Positions 38,597 through 46,638 of a stretch of DNA of 61,486 nucleotides are shown here, piece by piece. This stretch comes from CAYQMF01 sp964418595. Lineage in GTDB: Bacteria > Planctomycetota > UBA1135 > UBA2386. The translations under genes and the position numbers were made by a program. Each line of letters opens with the position of its first letter. Within the stretch, counting starts at the first letter, position 1. The notes beneath the pieces were generated by a model. The model was not told where the DNA came from and did not search any database. It saw only the letters and a list, made by a program, of their open reading frames with translations. Where the stretch lies: NCBI GenBank assembly GCA_964418595.1, contig CAYQMF010000026.1:1-61486 (forward strand), written 5' to 3'.

Positions 38597-39164
38597 GCAC
38601 GAAAGCCGGCGGCACGTTGCGCAGGATCGGCCGCGAGCGTTCGAAGTGCGTGAAGTGCTCCGCCATCATGGCGCGGAAACGCCGCGCCGCCGGCAACCGG
38701 TAGGCGTGCAGGTACTGGAAGGTGCGGAACTCGCCCGCCGGCGCGAGGACCTCGAGCACGCCCGCGACGGTACCTTCCTGCACCTTCGCCGGCAGGCTCG
38801 CGAAGGGAAGGCCGGAGATGATGTAGCGCGCCGGCCCCAGGCCGCGTGCGCGCGCGAGCGCCGGCGCATCGACCACCGACCCGCACACGAAGTCGAGGTG
38901 CGGATGGCGACGGCGCAGGACCTCGACGAAGCCGGCGTCGAGCTCGATGCCGAGGAAGCGGACGCCGTCGACTGCCGCCAGTTGCGCATCGAGGACGGTG
39001 GTCATGGGGCCGGTGCCGGGGCCGTACTCGAGGACCACGTCGCCGGCGCGGAGGTCGAGGTCGCCGGCGAGCGCCTGGGCGAGGCGCGGCGAGCTGGGCC
39101 ACACCGCGCCGACCGAACCCGGCTTGCGCACGAAGGTCGACAGGAAGCGCAGGGCGTCTCGCAC
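38580..39164 (-). CDS. SAM-dependent methyltransferase (phospholipid N-methyltransferase-like)
   Basis: A 194-residue Rossmann methyltransferase. The first 25 residues (LRFLSTFVRKPGSVGAVWPSS) and motif I VLEYGPGTGPMT (44-55) match the PmtA / rRNA-adenine-dimethylase-like group that methylates phosphatidylethanolamine. An acidic residue in FLGIELD ends the second strand, and ISGLPFASLP is motif IV. The start is GTG 39164. Substrate assignment is by family resemblance only. Confidence 0.82.
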   Translation of the reverse strand: MRDALRFLSTFVRKPGSVGAVWPSSPRLAQALAGDLDLRAGDVVLEYGPGTGPMTTVLDAQLAAVDGVRFLGIELDAGFVEVLRRRHPHLDFVCGSVVDAPALARARGLGPARYIISGLPFASLPAKVQEGTVAGVLEVLAPAGEFRTFQYLHAYRLPAARRFRAMMAEHFTHFERSRPILRNVPPAFVLTFRR

Positions 39165-39226
39165 GATGGGGCGCGAGTGTGCGATGCGAACCGACGCGCC
39201 CCAAGGGGAAAGCGCGCGCCGTCAGC

Positions 39227-40075
39227 TCATCGGGCCAGGTCGACCTCGGCCGCGATCCGGCCGAACGCGCCCGCGGGTGCCGACGCGACGATGCGCCGGC
39301 AGAGCGCGTCGGCGTCGGCCGTCCTGCCCTCGGCGCGCAGGTAGCTCGCCACGCCGAAGCCGGCGGAGGCGAGCGTCGTGGCCTTGCCGCCATCCAACGT
39401 CGCCGTGACCTCGTCCACCGTCAGGTCGCCGCGGTACATGAGCAGGAGCCGGTGATAGTCGTGGTTCTCGATGATGTCCTCGTCGGCACGCACGCCGGCG
39501 ATCGCGTCCCTCGCCTCGGCGTCGCGACCCAGCCGCCGCAGGGTCGTGTACTTCCAGTGCAACGTCGCCGCGCGCATGTCGGGGTTGCGCGCGACCTTCT
39601 CGCACTCGACGTAGGCGCGCAGCGCGGCCTCGTAGTCGCGACGGAGGAAGCAGGCGAGGCCGAGGTGGTACCACACGTTGCCGTGCAGGGTGCTGGTGGG
39701 GATCCCGCGCGCATTGGGGATGCCGTCGGGTTCGACCTCGTCGGGCGTACCGGCGATGCACGCGGCCGCGCGGGTGAGGTCGGCGACGGCGAGGTCGAAC
39801 CTCCGCAGCGAGATGTAGCGGTGGCCGCGGTGGCGCAGGAGGTGCGGCTCGTCGCCGTGCCGGGCCAACGCCCGCGTGTACACGTCGATCGCATCCGCGA
39901 TGCGACCGACGTACGCGAGCCGGCGCCCGTGCCACACGGCAGCGTCGACGTCGTCGGGCGCCTGCGCGTGCCGCGCCTCCGCCGCGCGCAGGGCCGCCGC
40001 TTCCGGACCGACGGCGGCGGCGCACGCCGTCAACACCGCGCACGCCAGGAGCAGGCCGACGCGCAGCTTGCGCAT
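39227..40075 (-). CDS. TPR-repeat lipoprotein
   Basis: A 282-residue lipoprotein: signal MRKLRVGLLLACAVLTAC with lipid Cys18. Tetratricopeptide-like helices then cover most of the protein (for example AVWHGRRLAYVGRIADAIDV, YHLGLACFLRRDYEAALRAY). TPR proteins serve as scaffolds, so the partner cannot be read. The ATG at 40075 shares its A with the stop of the 2Fe-2S gene (TGATG), which indicates coupled translation. Confidence 0.85.
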   Translation of the reverse strand: MRKLRVGLLLACAVLTACAAAVGPEAAALRAAEARHAQAPDDVDAAVWHGRRLAYVGRIADAIDVYTRALARHGDEPHLLRHRGHRYISLRRFDLAVADLTRAAACIAGTPDEVEPDGIPNARGIPTSTLHGNVWYHLGLACFLRRDYEAALRAYVECEKVARNPDMRAATLHWKYTTLRRLGRDAEARDAIAGVRADEDIIENHDYHRLLLMYRGDLTVDEVTATLDGGKATTLASAGFGVASYLRAEGRTADADALCRRIVASAPAGAFGRIAAEVDLAR

Positions 40076-40371
40076 CAAAACGCCTCCGTGTCGACGACGA
40101 CCGTTCCCGCCATCGCCTTCGCGGAGCACGACAGGCGGAAGCCCGGGGCGAGTCCCATCCGCTCGAGGGTCGCGCGCTCGGCATCGAGGATCGGGCCGAG
40201 GCCGTCGGCGCCGGCACGGATCCAGACCGGATCGGTGCCGCAGTCGCCCCGCGTGCAACCGCTCGCGATCTCCGCGTCGGCGAGCCGGCTCGCGGCGAGC
40301 AACGTCGTGCCGGGTGGCACGAGCACGCGGCGGCCCGCCGGTTCGAACTGCACCTCGACGAGCCCGCTCAC
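40075..40371 (-). CDS. 2Fe-2S ferredoxin-like protein with an atypical ligand set
   Basis: A 98-residue protein with the beta-grasp ferredoxin pattern: VEVQFEPAGRRVLVPPGTTLL, then SGCTRGDCGTDPV and a final FRLSCSA. Plant-type ferredoxins have CxxxxCxxC plus a distal Cys. Here Cys39, Cys44 and Cys82 are present but the third position is Asp47. Either Asp is a ligand or the cluster is lost. The GTDP context looks like a recurring sub-family variant. The start is GTG 40369-40371 on the complementary strand. The TPR lipoprotein gene is translationally coupled downstream. Confidence 0.82.
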   Translation of the reverse strand: MSGLVEVQFEPAGRRVLVPPGTTLLAASRLADAEIASGCTRGDCGTDPVWIRAGADGLGPILDAERATLERMGLAPGFRLSCSAKAMAGTVVVDTEAF

Positions 40372-40442
40372 GGTCGCTCAAAGCCTGAGAGCATTCCTCT
40401 CTCCGGCTCTGCCGCGGCCGCGGAGGCGGCCACCGGGAACAT

Positions 40443-40483
40443 GCTGAGAGGCTGTAGCCTGGTTTGTTGCACGGCCTCTCAGC
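40443..40483 (-). terminator. 10-bp inverted repeat overlapping the efp stop codon
   Basis: GCTGAGAGGC at 40443-40452 and its exact complement at 40474-40483 flank a 21-base loop. The second arm includes the stop codon of the EF-P-like gene. It could terminate or attenuate between that gene and the ferredoxin gene 108 bp further. The long loop and absence of a U tract make the role uncertain. Confidence 0.35.
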
Positions 40484-41027
40484 CCTGGATGCGCTCCTTG
40501 AACTCCATCGTCTCGGTGTCGATGCGCACCTTGTTGCCGACGTCGACCAGGTTGCCGACGCGGACCTTCATCCCGTTCACGAGCATCGCGTCTTTCAGGC
40601 CGCTGCCCGCGCCGCGGATCGGCGGCGCCGTCTCCGTGACCTCGAGCACGACGCTCGCCGGTGGCATGACGAACACGAGCTGGCCGTTGACGAAGAGACC
40701 CTTGTAGATCTCCGCCTGCCAACGCAGGGCGTCCTCCGCGGCAGCGACGGTGCAGCGCACCTCTTCGCCCTCCGGCGTGAAGAACACCTCGTCGCCGGCA
40801 TCGCGATACGAGTGCGTCAGCTCCACTTCCTGCTTGTCGAGCACCTCGTACTTGGTGTCGCCGTGCTCCTTCAGCTCCTGGGTGCGCCCGCTCTGGATGT
40901 CCTTGATCCGCATCTGGACGAAGAGGCGGCGGTCGTTGCGGAGGATGTTCCACCAGACGACGGAACACATGCGGCCCTCATAGGAGACGAGGGTGCCGGG
41001 ACGGAGATCGAGCGCTTGGACTTGCAT
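40479..41027 (-). CDS. efp: Elongation factor P homologue with a non-canonical tip loop
   Basis: A 182-residue protein with three OB/KOW-like domains. The N-terminal KOW domain is MQVQALDLRPGTLVSYEGRM. The middle domain has EVFFTPEGEEVRC and the C-terminal S1-like domain ends TGERIQG-like (EFKERIQG). EF-P relieves ribosome stalling at polyproline. At the loop that normally holds PGKG with the modified Lys/Arg, this protein has NILRNDRRLF (27-36), so the tip is rebuilt around Arg-Asn-Asp-Arg-Arg. It could be the sole EF-P of the lineage or a paralogue. The start is ATG 41027. Neighbouring genes are functionally unrelated. Confidence 0.85.
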   Translation of the reverse strand: MQVQALDLRPGTLVSYEGRMCSVVWWNILRNDRRLFVQMRIKDIQSGRTQELKEHGDTKYEVLDKQEVELTHSYRDAGDEVFFTPEGEEVRCTVAAAEDALRWQAEIYKGLFVNGQLVFVMPPASVVLEVTETAPPIRGAGSGLKDAMLVNGMKVRVGNLVDVGNKVRIDTETMEFKERIQG

Positions 41028-41069
41028 TGGAGCGCGGAGAGCGTAGCTCGCGGCGCCCGCGACTTCCCC

Positions 41070-42452
41070 TCAGAAGATCGGCAGCTCCACCCAGCGCGTG
41101 AAGTCGCCACGCGGCGTCAAGTCCATGAAGCGCACCGCCTGCGCGTAGAGCGCCTTGCGCACGAGGAAGTTGACGTTGGGAACGGCGATCTGCGTGCGCA
41201 ACGGCGACTGGCCGTCGCCGACGCCGACCAGCACCGTCACGAGGTTGCCCAGATCCAGGCCGAAGCTACCCGCGAGCCCCGGCATCGAGACCGGGGTCGC
41301 CGCGATTCCGGCCGCCAGGAACACCGCGCCGATCTCCGACGCCTCCACGGGCAACGCGATCTGGAACGTCTGGCCGATCTCGATCCGCGGCTCGATGCGC
41401 ATCTCGCGCGCGAGTTCGACCTTCAGCACCTGCGAGGTGTTGGCGCCAGCGAGGTCGCCGCTGAACACGACGCGGTTGCCGACGGCGCGATCGAGGTGCG
41501 GCGTGCCACGGAACAGGACCGGCCGCGAGGTGTCGAGGAACACGTGCCCGCCGCCGCGCACCGGCATGAGGACCGGGGTCCACACCTGGCCCGCCTGCCA
41601 GTACCCCTCGTACAGGATCCAATCGCCGGACGGCGCGACGGAGATGTTGCGGGCGCGGGTGGGGAAGGTCAGCGAGGTGATCGTCTGGGTGCCGATGGTC
41701 AGCCGTTCGACGACCTGCCGGCTGATCGCGAGGTCGGTGCGCGGGAACAGGATCGCGCTGCCATCGCCATCCCACCATGGGTACCCCACGCTGAGCTGCA
41801 GGCCCTGGTTGTTGGTGAGGCTCTGCCGGTTGCCGCCGGTCGCCGTGGCGATGACGAGATCGATGGGCTGGAACGGCGTGGGGTCGTACTCGCGGTAGAC
41901 CATCGCCGTCTCGTCGGGGCTCAGGCGCACGCCATCGATGGTGAGCACGCTGCGCAGGAGCACGGTCGGCGGCGCGCTGCCATCGGTGCGCATCGAGAAC
42001 ACCTGCCACTCGCGCACCGGCGTGCCGGACGTGCGGACGAAGAACCACACGCCATAGAGCAGGACGCCGTCGTCCTTGATGTCGCAGAGGATGTGGTTGG
42101 TCTCGGGCAGCCGCTGCACGATGGTCGCCTGGCCGCCACTGACGCGGGCGAACTTCAGGTCGGGCCCATCCATGAAGTAGAGGCCGGTGCTGTCGGGCGC
42201 CCACACGAAGGTCCCGAGGTTGAGGCCGGCCGCGAGCACCGTCTCGTTCCCACCGCCGTAGCCCACCACCGCGAGCTTGTCCGCGCCCTTGAAGGCCACG
42301 TAGCCGCCGGAAGGACTCACCACGGCGGAGACGTGTTCCTCCGCGGAGTTGGTGATGGGCACGATCGTGCGCTGCTGCGCACCGGCCGGAGCCGCGGACC
42401 ACGAACCGGCGAGCACCGCGCTCAACCACAGGCATGCGGACGCTGTCTTCAC
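41070..42452 (-). CDS. Exported beta-propeller-like (PD40/WD40-type) protein
   Basis: A 460-residue secreted protein. The signal peptide begins at GTG 42452 (VKTASACLWLSAVLAG, ending AGAQQ). Repeats such as VSPSGGYVAFKG, WAPDSTGLYFMD, LSPDETAMVYRE and VAPSGDWILYEG are TolB/PD40-type propeller blades. The last 110 residues are a separate beta domain with IEIGQTFQIAL and FGLDLGNLVTVLVGVG, similar to C-terminal domains of other planctomycete surface proteins. No enzymatic motif is visible. It is divergent from the amidohydrolase operon across 177 bp. Confidence 0.8.
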   Translation of the reverse strand: MKTASACLWLSAVLAGSWSAAPAGAQQRTIVPITNSAEEHVSAVVSPSGGYVAFKGADKLAVVGYGGGNETVLAAGLNLGTFVWAPDSTGLYFMDGPDLKFARVSGGQATIVQRLPETNHILCDIKDDGVLLYGVWFFVRTSGTPVREWQVFSMRTDGSAPPTVLLRSVLTIDGVRLSPDETAMVYREYDPTPFQPIDLVIATATGGNRQSLTNNQGLQLSVGYPWWDGDGSAILFPRTDLAISRQVVERLTIGTQTITSLTFPTRARNISVAPSGDWILYEGYWQAGQVWTPVLMPVRGGGHVFLDTSRPVLFRGTPHLDRAVGNRVVFSGDLAGANTSQVLKVELAREMRIEPRIEIGQTFQIALPVEASEIGAVFLAAGIAATPVSMPGLAGSFGLDLGNLVTVLVGVGDGQSPLRTQIAVPNVNFLVRKALYAQAVRFMDLTPRGDFTRWVELPIF

Positions 42453-42629
42453 GAGCCAAGGGTAGCCCAGCAGCGGCCGGCAGTAACGCGGCGGGTGCGC
42501 GGAAGCGGGGCCCACCCATCTGTCTGGAAATGACCTTGGCAACGGCGAGGGCCTGACCCGTAAATACGGCGTCCTCCCGCGGCCCTGCGTGGCCGCTCGC
42601 TCGCCACCCTCCCCCACGCCCCCGCTCGC

Positions 42630-44141
42630 ATGGCTGCATCCGCGCGCCGGCTCTGCTCGGCACTCGCGCTCGCCCTCGGCCTGCCGCTCGCCGGCCAGGC
42701 CCAAGGACCGACCTCACCTTCCCCATCTCCGGCCGCGTCTCCGGCCCCCTCTGCGACCCTGGCCCTCGCGGTCGGCACCGTCCATCCAGTTTCTGGCCCG
42801 GCGTACCAGGATGGGATTCTCCTGCTCGGCGGCGGCAGGATCCTCGCCGCCGGCAAGCGGGGCGAGGTCGCGGTGCCGGCGGGAATCGAGGTGCTCTCGT
42901 ATCCGACCGGACACGCGTACCCGGGGCTCATCGACGCTGCCTCGCACGCCTACGAGACCGGCGTGATCGCCGAGACCGACGCCGGCACCGAGGTCCTCGG
43001 CGCCCTCGATCCGTTCGCGATCGGTGCGCCGATCGTGGATGCGGGCGTCACGACCGCGCACGTGTCGCCGGTGAGCACCGGGCAGTGGCGCGGCATCGGC
43101 GCCCTCGTCCGGCCGCGCGCGCATGGCTTCGTGGGCTTCGGGGATGGCGCGCGCGGCGCCGTGCACCTCGATCTCGTCGCGTCCGCCAACACGCATCCCC
43201 TGGCCCGCGCCAAAGGGCTCGCCGATCTCAGCCGCCCGTTCGAGGAGGTCGCCGCGTACCGCAAGGCGCACGACAAGCACAAGGAGGCGGCCGAGAAGTA
43301 CGCCAAGGACTTCCAGGCCTACCTCGACGCGCTCAAGCGCCGGGGTGGCGGCGCAGGCGAGGCCGCGCCGGCGGGAGAGGGCCGACCGCGCGGCGAAGGT
43401 GAGCGCCGAGGGCGCGGCGACGGCGCGGGAAGACCGGCGCGGCCACCGGCGGAAGGCGGCGAAGGCGCTCCGCCGGCTGCGCCGGAGCAACCGGCGCCGC
43501 AGAACCCGGAGACGGGCGGTGCGCGCGGCGGCAACGCCGGCGGCGCGCCGGCGGGACCGACGAAGCCGACCTTCCCCCGCCCACCTGCCGTCGACCCCGC
43601 CAAGGAGGCCCTCGAACAGGTGAACACCGGCGCTCTCCGCCTGCGGATCACCGCCCAGCGCGACGATGAGCTGCGCGCCGCGATCGCGCTCGTCGACGAA
43701 GTGCACGTCCGCCATGTGTCGGTGCTCGGCGCCGCCTTCGCCGGCGGGCTCGCCGAGGAGCTGGCGAGCCGCGGGATCAGCGTCATTCTCACCCCCACCG
43801 GCACCGCGCTCGACGTCGACGGCGACCCGGTGCCCGACACCCTCGCGGCCGACCTGCACCGCGCCGGCGTGCCGGTGGTGATCGCGTCGGGCGACGCGGG
43901 GCGCGCCCGCTTCCTGCCCTTGCTCGCGGCGCTGTGTGCGGGCGGTGGCATGCCCGACGACGCCGCCGTGCGCGCGATCACGCTCACCGCGGCGGAGGTG
44001 CTCGGCATCGCCGACCGCACCGGCTCACTCGACGTCGGCAAGCGCGCCGACATCCTCGTCGCTTCCGCGCCGCTGCTGAGCAGCGAGGCCCGCGTGCTGC
44101 GCGTCCTCGCCGACGGCGAAACCGTGTCCCAGGGCCGCTGA
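42630..44141 (+). CDS. Exported amidohydrolase-fold protein 1 (metal motif degenerate)
   Basis: A 503-residue protein, first of eight tandem paralogues. The signal peptide is MAASARRLCSALALALGLPLAG. The composite beta-sandwich has LALAVGTVHPVSG and GGGRILAAG. The position of the metal HxH reads YPGLIDAASHAYE, so the first His is Ala. A Gly/Pro/Arg-rich low-complexity insert (about 235-315) interrupts the barrel. The C-terminus LGIADRTGSLDVGKRADILV is the hallmark of the imidazolonepropionase-like group. Catalysis by the usual binuclear centre is unlikely. Start is ATG 42630. The next gene begins 2 bp after the stop. Confidence 0.85.
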   Translation: MAASARRLCSALALALGLPLAGQAQGPTSPSPSPAASPAPSATLALAVGTVHPVSGPAYQDGILLLGGGRILAAGKRGEVAVPAGIEVLSYPTGHAYPGLIDAASHAYETGVIAETDAGTEVLGALDPFAIGAPIVDAGVTTAHVSPVSTGQWRGIGALVRPRAHGFVGFGDGARGAVHLDLVASANTHPLARAKGLADLSRPFEEVAAYRKAHDKHKEAAEKYAKDFQAYLDALKRRGGGAGEAAPAGEGRPRGEGERRGRGDGAGRPARPPAEGGEGAPPAAPEQPAPQNPETGGARGGNAGGAPAGPTKPTFPRPPAVDPAKEALEQVNTGALRLRITAQRDDELRAAIALVDEVHVRHVSVLGAAFAGGLAEELASRGISVILTPTGTALDVDGDPVPDTLAADLHRAGVPVVIASGDAGRARFLPLLAALCAGGGMPDDAAVRAITLTAAEVLGIADRTGSLDVGKRADILVASAPLLSSEARVLRVLADGETVSQGR

Positions 44142-44143
44142 TC

Positions 44144-45328
44144 GTGTCGACCTTCTTCCTCGCCGTCGTCGTCGCCTGCGTGCCCGTCCAGGATCCCAAG
44201 GCCCAGGATCCCAAGGCCCAGGATCCCAAGACAGCGGCGCTCCTGATCGAAGCCAGGACCATCGTCGTCTCGCCCGAGGTCACGCTCACCGACGCCGCCG
44301 TCCTGGTGCGCGGCGGCCGCGTCGCCGCGGTGGGAGCCGAGGTTCCCAAGGACCTCGGTCCGGATGTCCAGCGCGAGCGCTTCGAGGGTGCGACGGTGGT
44401 GCCCGGCTTCGTCGTCGCGCACGGCCATGCCGGCGCCGAGCGCGACCTCGCCGAGACGGTCGACTCGTACACGCCCGACCTGCGCGCGACCGACGCGTTC
44501 GATCCGTTCGGCAAGGGAATCCGTCGCCTCGCCGACGGCGCCGTGACGACCCTCGGTCTCGCGCCGCGCTCGGTGAACACGTTCGCGGGCCTCGCGGGCG
44601 CGGTGAAGACCGGCCCGCGCGAGGGCGCGATCCTGCAGGAGGTGTGCTACCTCAAGACCGCGATCGTGCCGGAGGCGCTCGACCAGGAGCGCTTCCCCAC
44701 GTCGCGCATGGGCGCACTCGATCTCATCCGCACGGCCTTCAAGGCCGCCGAGGATCCGCTGCGTGAGATGACCGTCGACCGCCAGGTGCTGCGCGATGTC
44801 CTGGCGGGATCGTACCCGCTCGTGCTGCACGCCAACTCGCACGACGAGATCACCTGCGCGCTCGATCTGCTGGATCCGGCCCGCGGTGGCGTGCTCGCCG
44901 GTACGCAGACGCGGCTCGTGCTGCTCGGTGGCCTCGCCGCGAGCAAGTCGCTCGACCGCCTCGCCGCGCTGAAGGTCACGGTCGTGCTCGAGCCACTGAC
45001 GCTGCGCAGCGAACGCGACCAGCTCGAGACGCCGGGCAAGCTCGCCGGCCGCGGCATCCGCTTTGCGTTCACCGCGCCGAGCGCGCGCGAGGTGCGTCTG
45101 TCCGCCGCGTTGGCGGTACGGCATGGCACGAGCCGGCGCGCCGCGCTTGCGGCGCTGACCGCGACTCCCGCCGAGGTGCTCGGGCTCGCCGATCGCGTCG
45201 GCACCCTGGCGCAGGGCCGCGATGCCGACTGCGCCGTGTTCAGCGGCGATCCGCTCGACCTGGGCAGCCGCCTGCTCGCCGTGTTCGTCGCCGGCCAACG
45301 CGTGACCGACGCCACCCGCGCGCAGTGA
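44144..45328 (+). CDS. Exported amidohydrolase-fold protein 2 (HxH present)
   Basis: A 394-residue paralogue. A short signal (VSTFFLAVVVACVPV) might be a lipoprotein type, since ACVPV has a Cys in a lipobox-like position. A three-fold QDPKA repeat follows. The metal motif reads VVPGFVVAHGHAG, keeping His93 and His95. LVLHANSHDEI supplies another His, but the usual Asp near the C-terminus reads FAFTAPSA, so the site is incomplete. The C-terminus LADRVGTLAQGRDADCAVFSG is typical. The start is GTG 44144, 2 bp after the previous stop. Confidence 0.85.
   Translation: MSTFFLAVVVACVPVQDPKAQDPKAQDPKTAALLIEARTIVVSPEVTLTDAAVLVRGGRVAAVGAEVPKDLGPDVQRERFEGATVVPGFVVAHGHAGAERDLAETVDSYTPDLRATDAFDPFGKGIRRLADGAVTTLGLAPRSVNTFAGLAGAVKTGPREGAILQEVCYLKTAIVPEALDQERFPTSRMGALDLIRTAFKAAEDPLREMTVDRQVLRDVLAGSYPLVLHANSHDEITCALDLLDPARGGVLAGTQTRLVLLGGLAASKSLDRLAALKVTVVLEPLTLRSERDQLETPGKLAGRGIRFAFTAPSAREVRLSAALAVRHGTSRRAALAALTATPAEVLGLADRVGTLAQGRDADCAVFSGDPLDLGSRLLAVFVAGQRVTDATRAQ
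44189..44230 (+). repeat. 15-bp tandem repeat (2.8 copies) encoding QDPKA
   Basis: Exact repetition of CAGGATCCCAAGGCC, in frame, gives QDPKAQDPKAQDPK just after the signal peptide of the second amidohydrolase. It probably acts as a variable-length spacer. Confidence 0.85.
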
Positions 45329-45367
45329 GACCCGAGAAGTGAGACCCGAGACCAGGGAACCAAGACC

Positions 45368-46594
45368 ATGAGAATGCTGCTCCGCTCCGCCCTCACGCTC
45401 GCCGCCGCCCTCCCTGGCCTCGCCGGCCAGGACCAGGTCCTCGTACTGCGCGGTGCGCTCGTCCTCACCGGGACCGGCGCCGAACACGTCGGCGGCACCG
45501 TCATCCTGCACCAGGGCAAGATCGTCGCCGTCGGCGGCAACGACCTCGTGTTCCCCGCCGGCGCCCGCGTGCTCGACCTCGCCGGTCGCACGATCACGCC
45601 GGGCCTCGTCGACGCGGGCGCGAGCATCGGCGTGCGCGACAACGACCGCAACGAGCAGGGCGACGAGGTCACGCCACAGCTCTCGATCCTCGATGCGGTC
45701 GATCCGACCGACCCCGGGTTCGTGCGCGCCCGCGCCACCGGCGTCACCGCCGTACGGCTCTGTCCCGGCAACCGCAACGCCATCGGCGGCCTCGGCGCCG
45801 TCCTCAAGACCGCGGGTGACACCGTCGCCGCCATGCTCGTGAAGGAACGCGTCGGCCTCAACCTCAACGTCGGGCGTGAACCGTCCGACGGCAATCGCGC
45901 GATCCGCGGCGGCGCCCCCGTCGGCATGTACTACCGCCGCCCGACTACGCGCATGGGCGTGATCTGGGAGGTGCGCCGGTCCTTCTACCAGGCGATGGAG
46001 TACCGCGACGAGCGCACGGAGGGCAACGACACGCCGCACGACGCGGGCCTCGACGTGCTGGTGGAAGCGCTCGCCGGCAAGCTCGACGTGCACACGACCG
46101 CGCGCGCGGAGCAGGACATCCGCACCGCCCTGCGGCTCGCGGGCGAGTTCGGCTACAAGACCGTCCTCGAGGAGGTCACCGAGGCCTACCGCTGCGTCGA
46201 TCTGCTCGCCGCCTCCAAGGTCACCTGCCTGATCGGCGCGCCGTCCGCGGAGGCCGTGGTCGGCAGCGGCGCGAGCGACGGCGCGCGCATGCGCTGGCAC
46301 ACGCTCGGCCTGCTCGCCCAGGCCGGCGTGCCCTTCGCCATCCAGACCGGCAGCAACGTCGGCAGCAAGGCCCTCATCCACGAGGCGGTGTTCGCCGTGC
46401 GCAACGGTCTCGACCGCAGCGCCGCGCTCGCCGCCGTCACCGCGACTCCCGCGAAGATCCTCGGCGTAGCCGATCGGCTCGGCAGCCTGGTTGCGGGCCG
46501 CGACGCCGACGTGGTGGTGTGGAGCGGTGATCCGTTCGACCCCGCCTCCGTCGCCTTGCACGTGTTCATTGCCGGCGCGGAGGTCCAGCCGTGA
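45368..46594 (+). CDS. Exported amidohydrolase-fold protein 3 (metal motif lost)
   Basis: A 408-residue paralogue with signal MRMLLRSALTLAAALPGLAG. The N-terminal beta-sandwich has VLRGALVLTGTG. The HxH site reads TPGLVDAGASIG, with neither His. LCPGNRNAIGGLGAVLK occupies the region that in active members follows the first strand. The C-terminus LGSLVAGRDADVVVWSGDP is typical of the family. It is likely non-catalytic, perhaps a binding or scaffold subunit. It is preceded by a 39-bp gap with a doubled GTGAGACCCGAG sequence. The stop overlaps a GTG codon in the next frame. Confidence 0.85.
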   Translation: MRMLLRSALTLAAALPGLAGQDQVLVLRGALVLTGTGAEHVGGTVILHQGKIVAVGGNDLVFPAGARVLDLAGRTITPGLVDAGASIGVRDNDRNEQGDEVTPQLSILDAVDPTDPGFVRARATGVTAVRLCPGNRNAIGGLGAVLKTAGDTVAAMLVKERVGLNLNVGREPSDGNRAIRGGAPVGMYYRRPTTRMGVIWEVRRSFYQAMEYRDERTEGNDTPHDAGLDVLVEALAGKLDVHTTARAEQDIRTALRLAGEFGYKTVLEEVTEAYRCVDLLAASKVTCLIGAPSAEAVVGSGASDGARMRWHTLGLLAQAGVPFAIQTGSNVGSKALIHEAVFAVRNGLDRSAALAAVTATPAKILGVADRLGSLVAGRDADVVVWSGDPFDPASVALHVFIAGAEVQP

Positions 46595-46638
46595 CCGCCC
46601 GCCCGACGCCTTCTCCGCTCCGCTTTCCCCCGTCGCCG

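Noticed and set aside
40384..40483. A riboswitch (CTGAGAG resembles a TPP element fragment) near the efp stop
   Set aside because: Only the short motif matches; the remaining conserved helices and any thiamine gene are absent, and the region lies downstream of efp.
42536..42566. Sigma-70-like promoter TTGGCA ... TAAATA for the amidohydrolase operon
   Set aside because: The spacer is 19 bases and the -10 match is poor; in such GC-rich DNA this is weak evidence.
43319..46561. 1080-codon open frame antisense to the first amidohydrolases
   Set aside because: Shadow frame with Arg/Ala/Glu bias; the plus-strand genes have signal peptides and family motifs.
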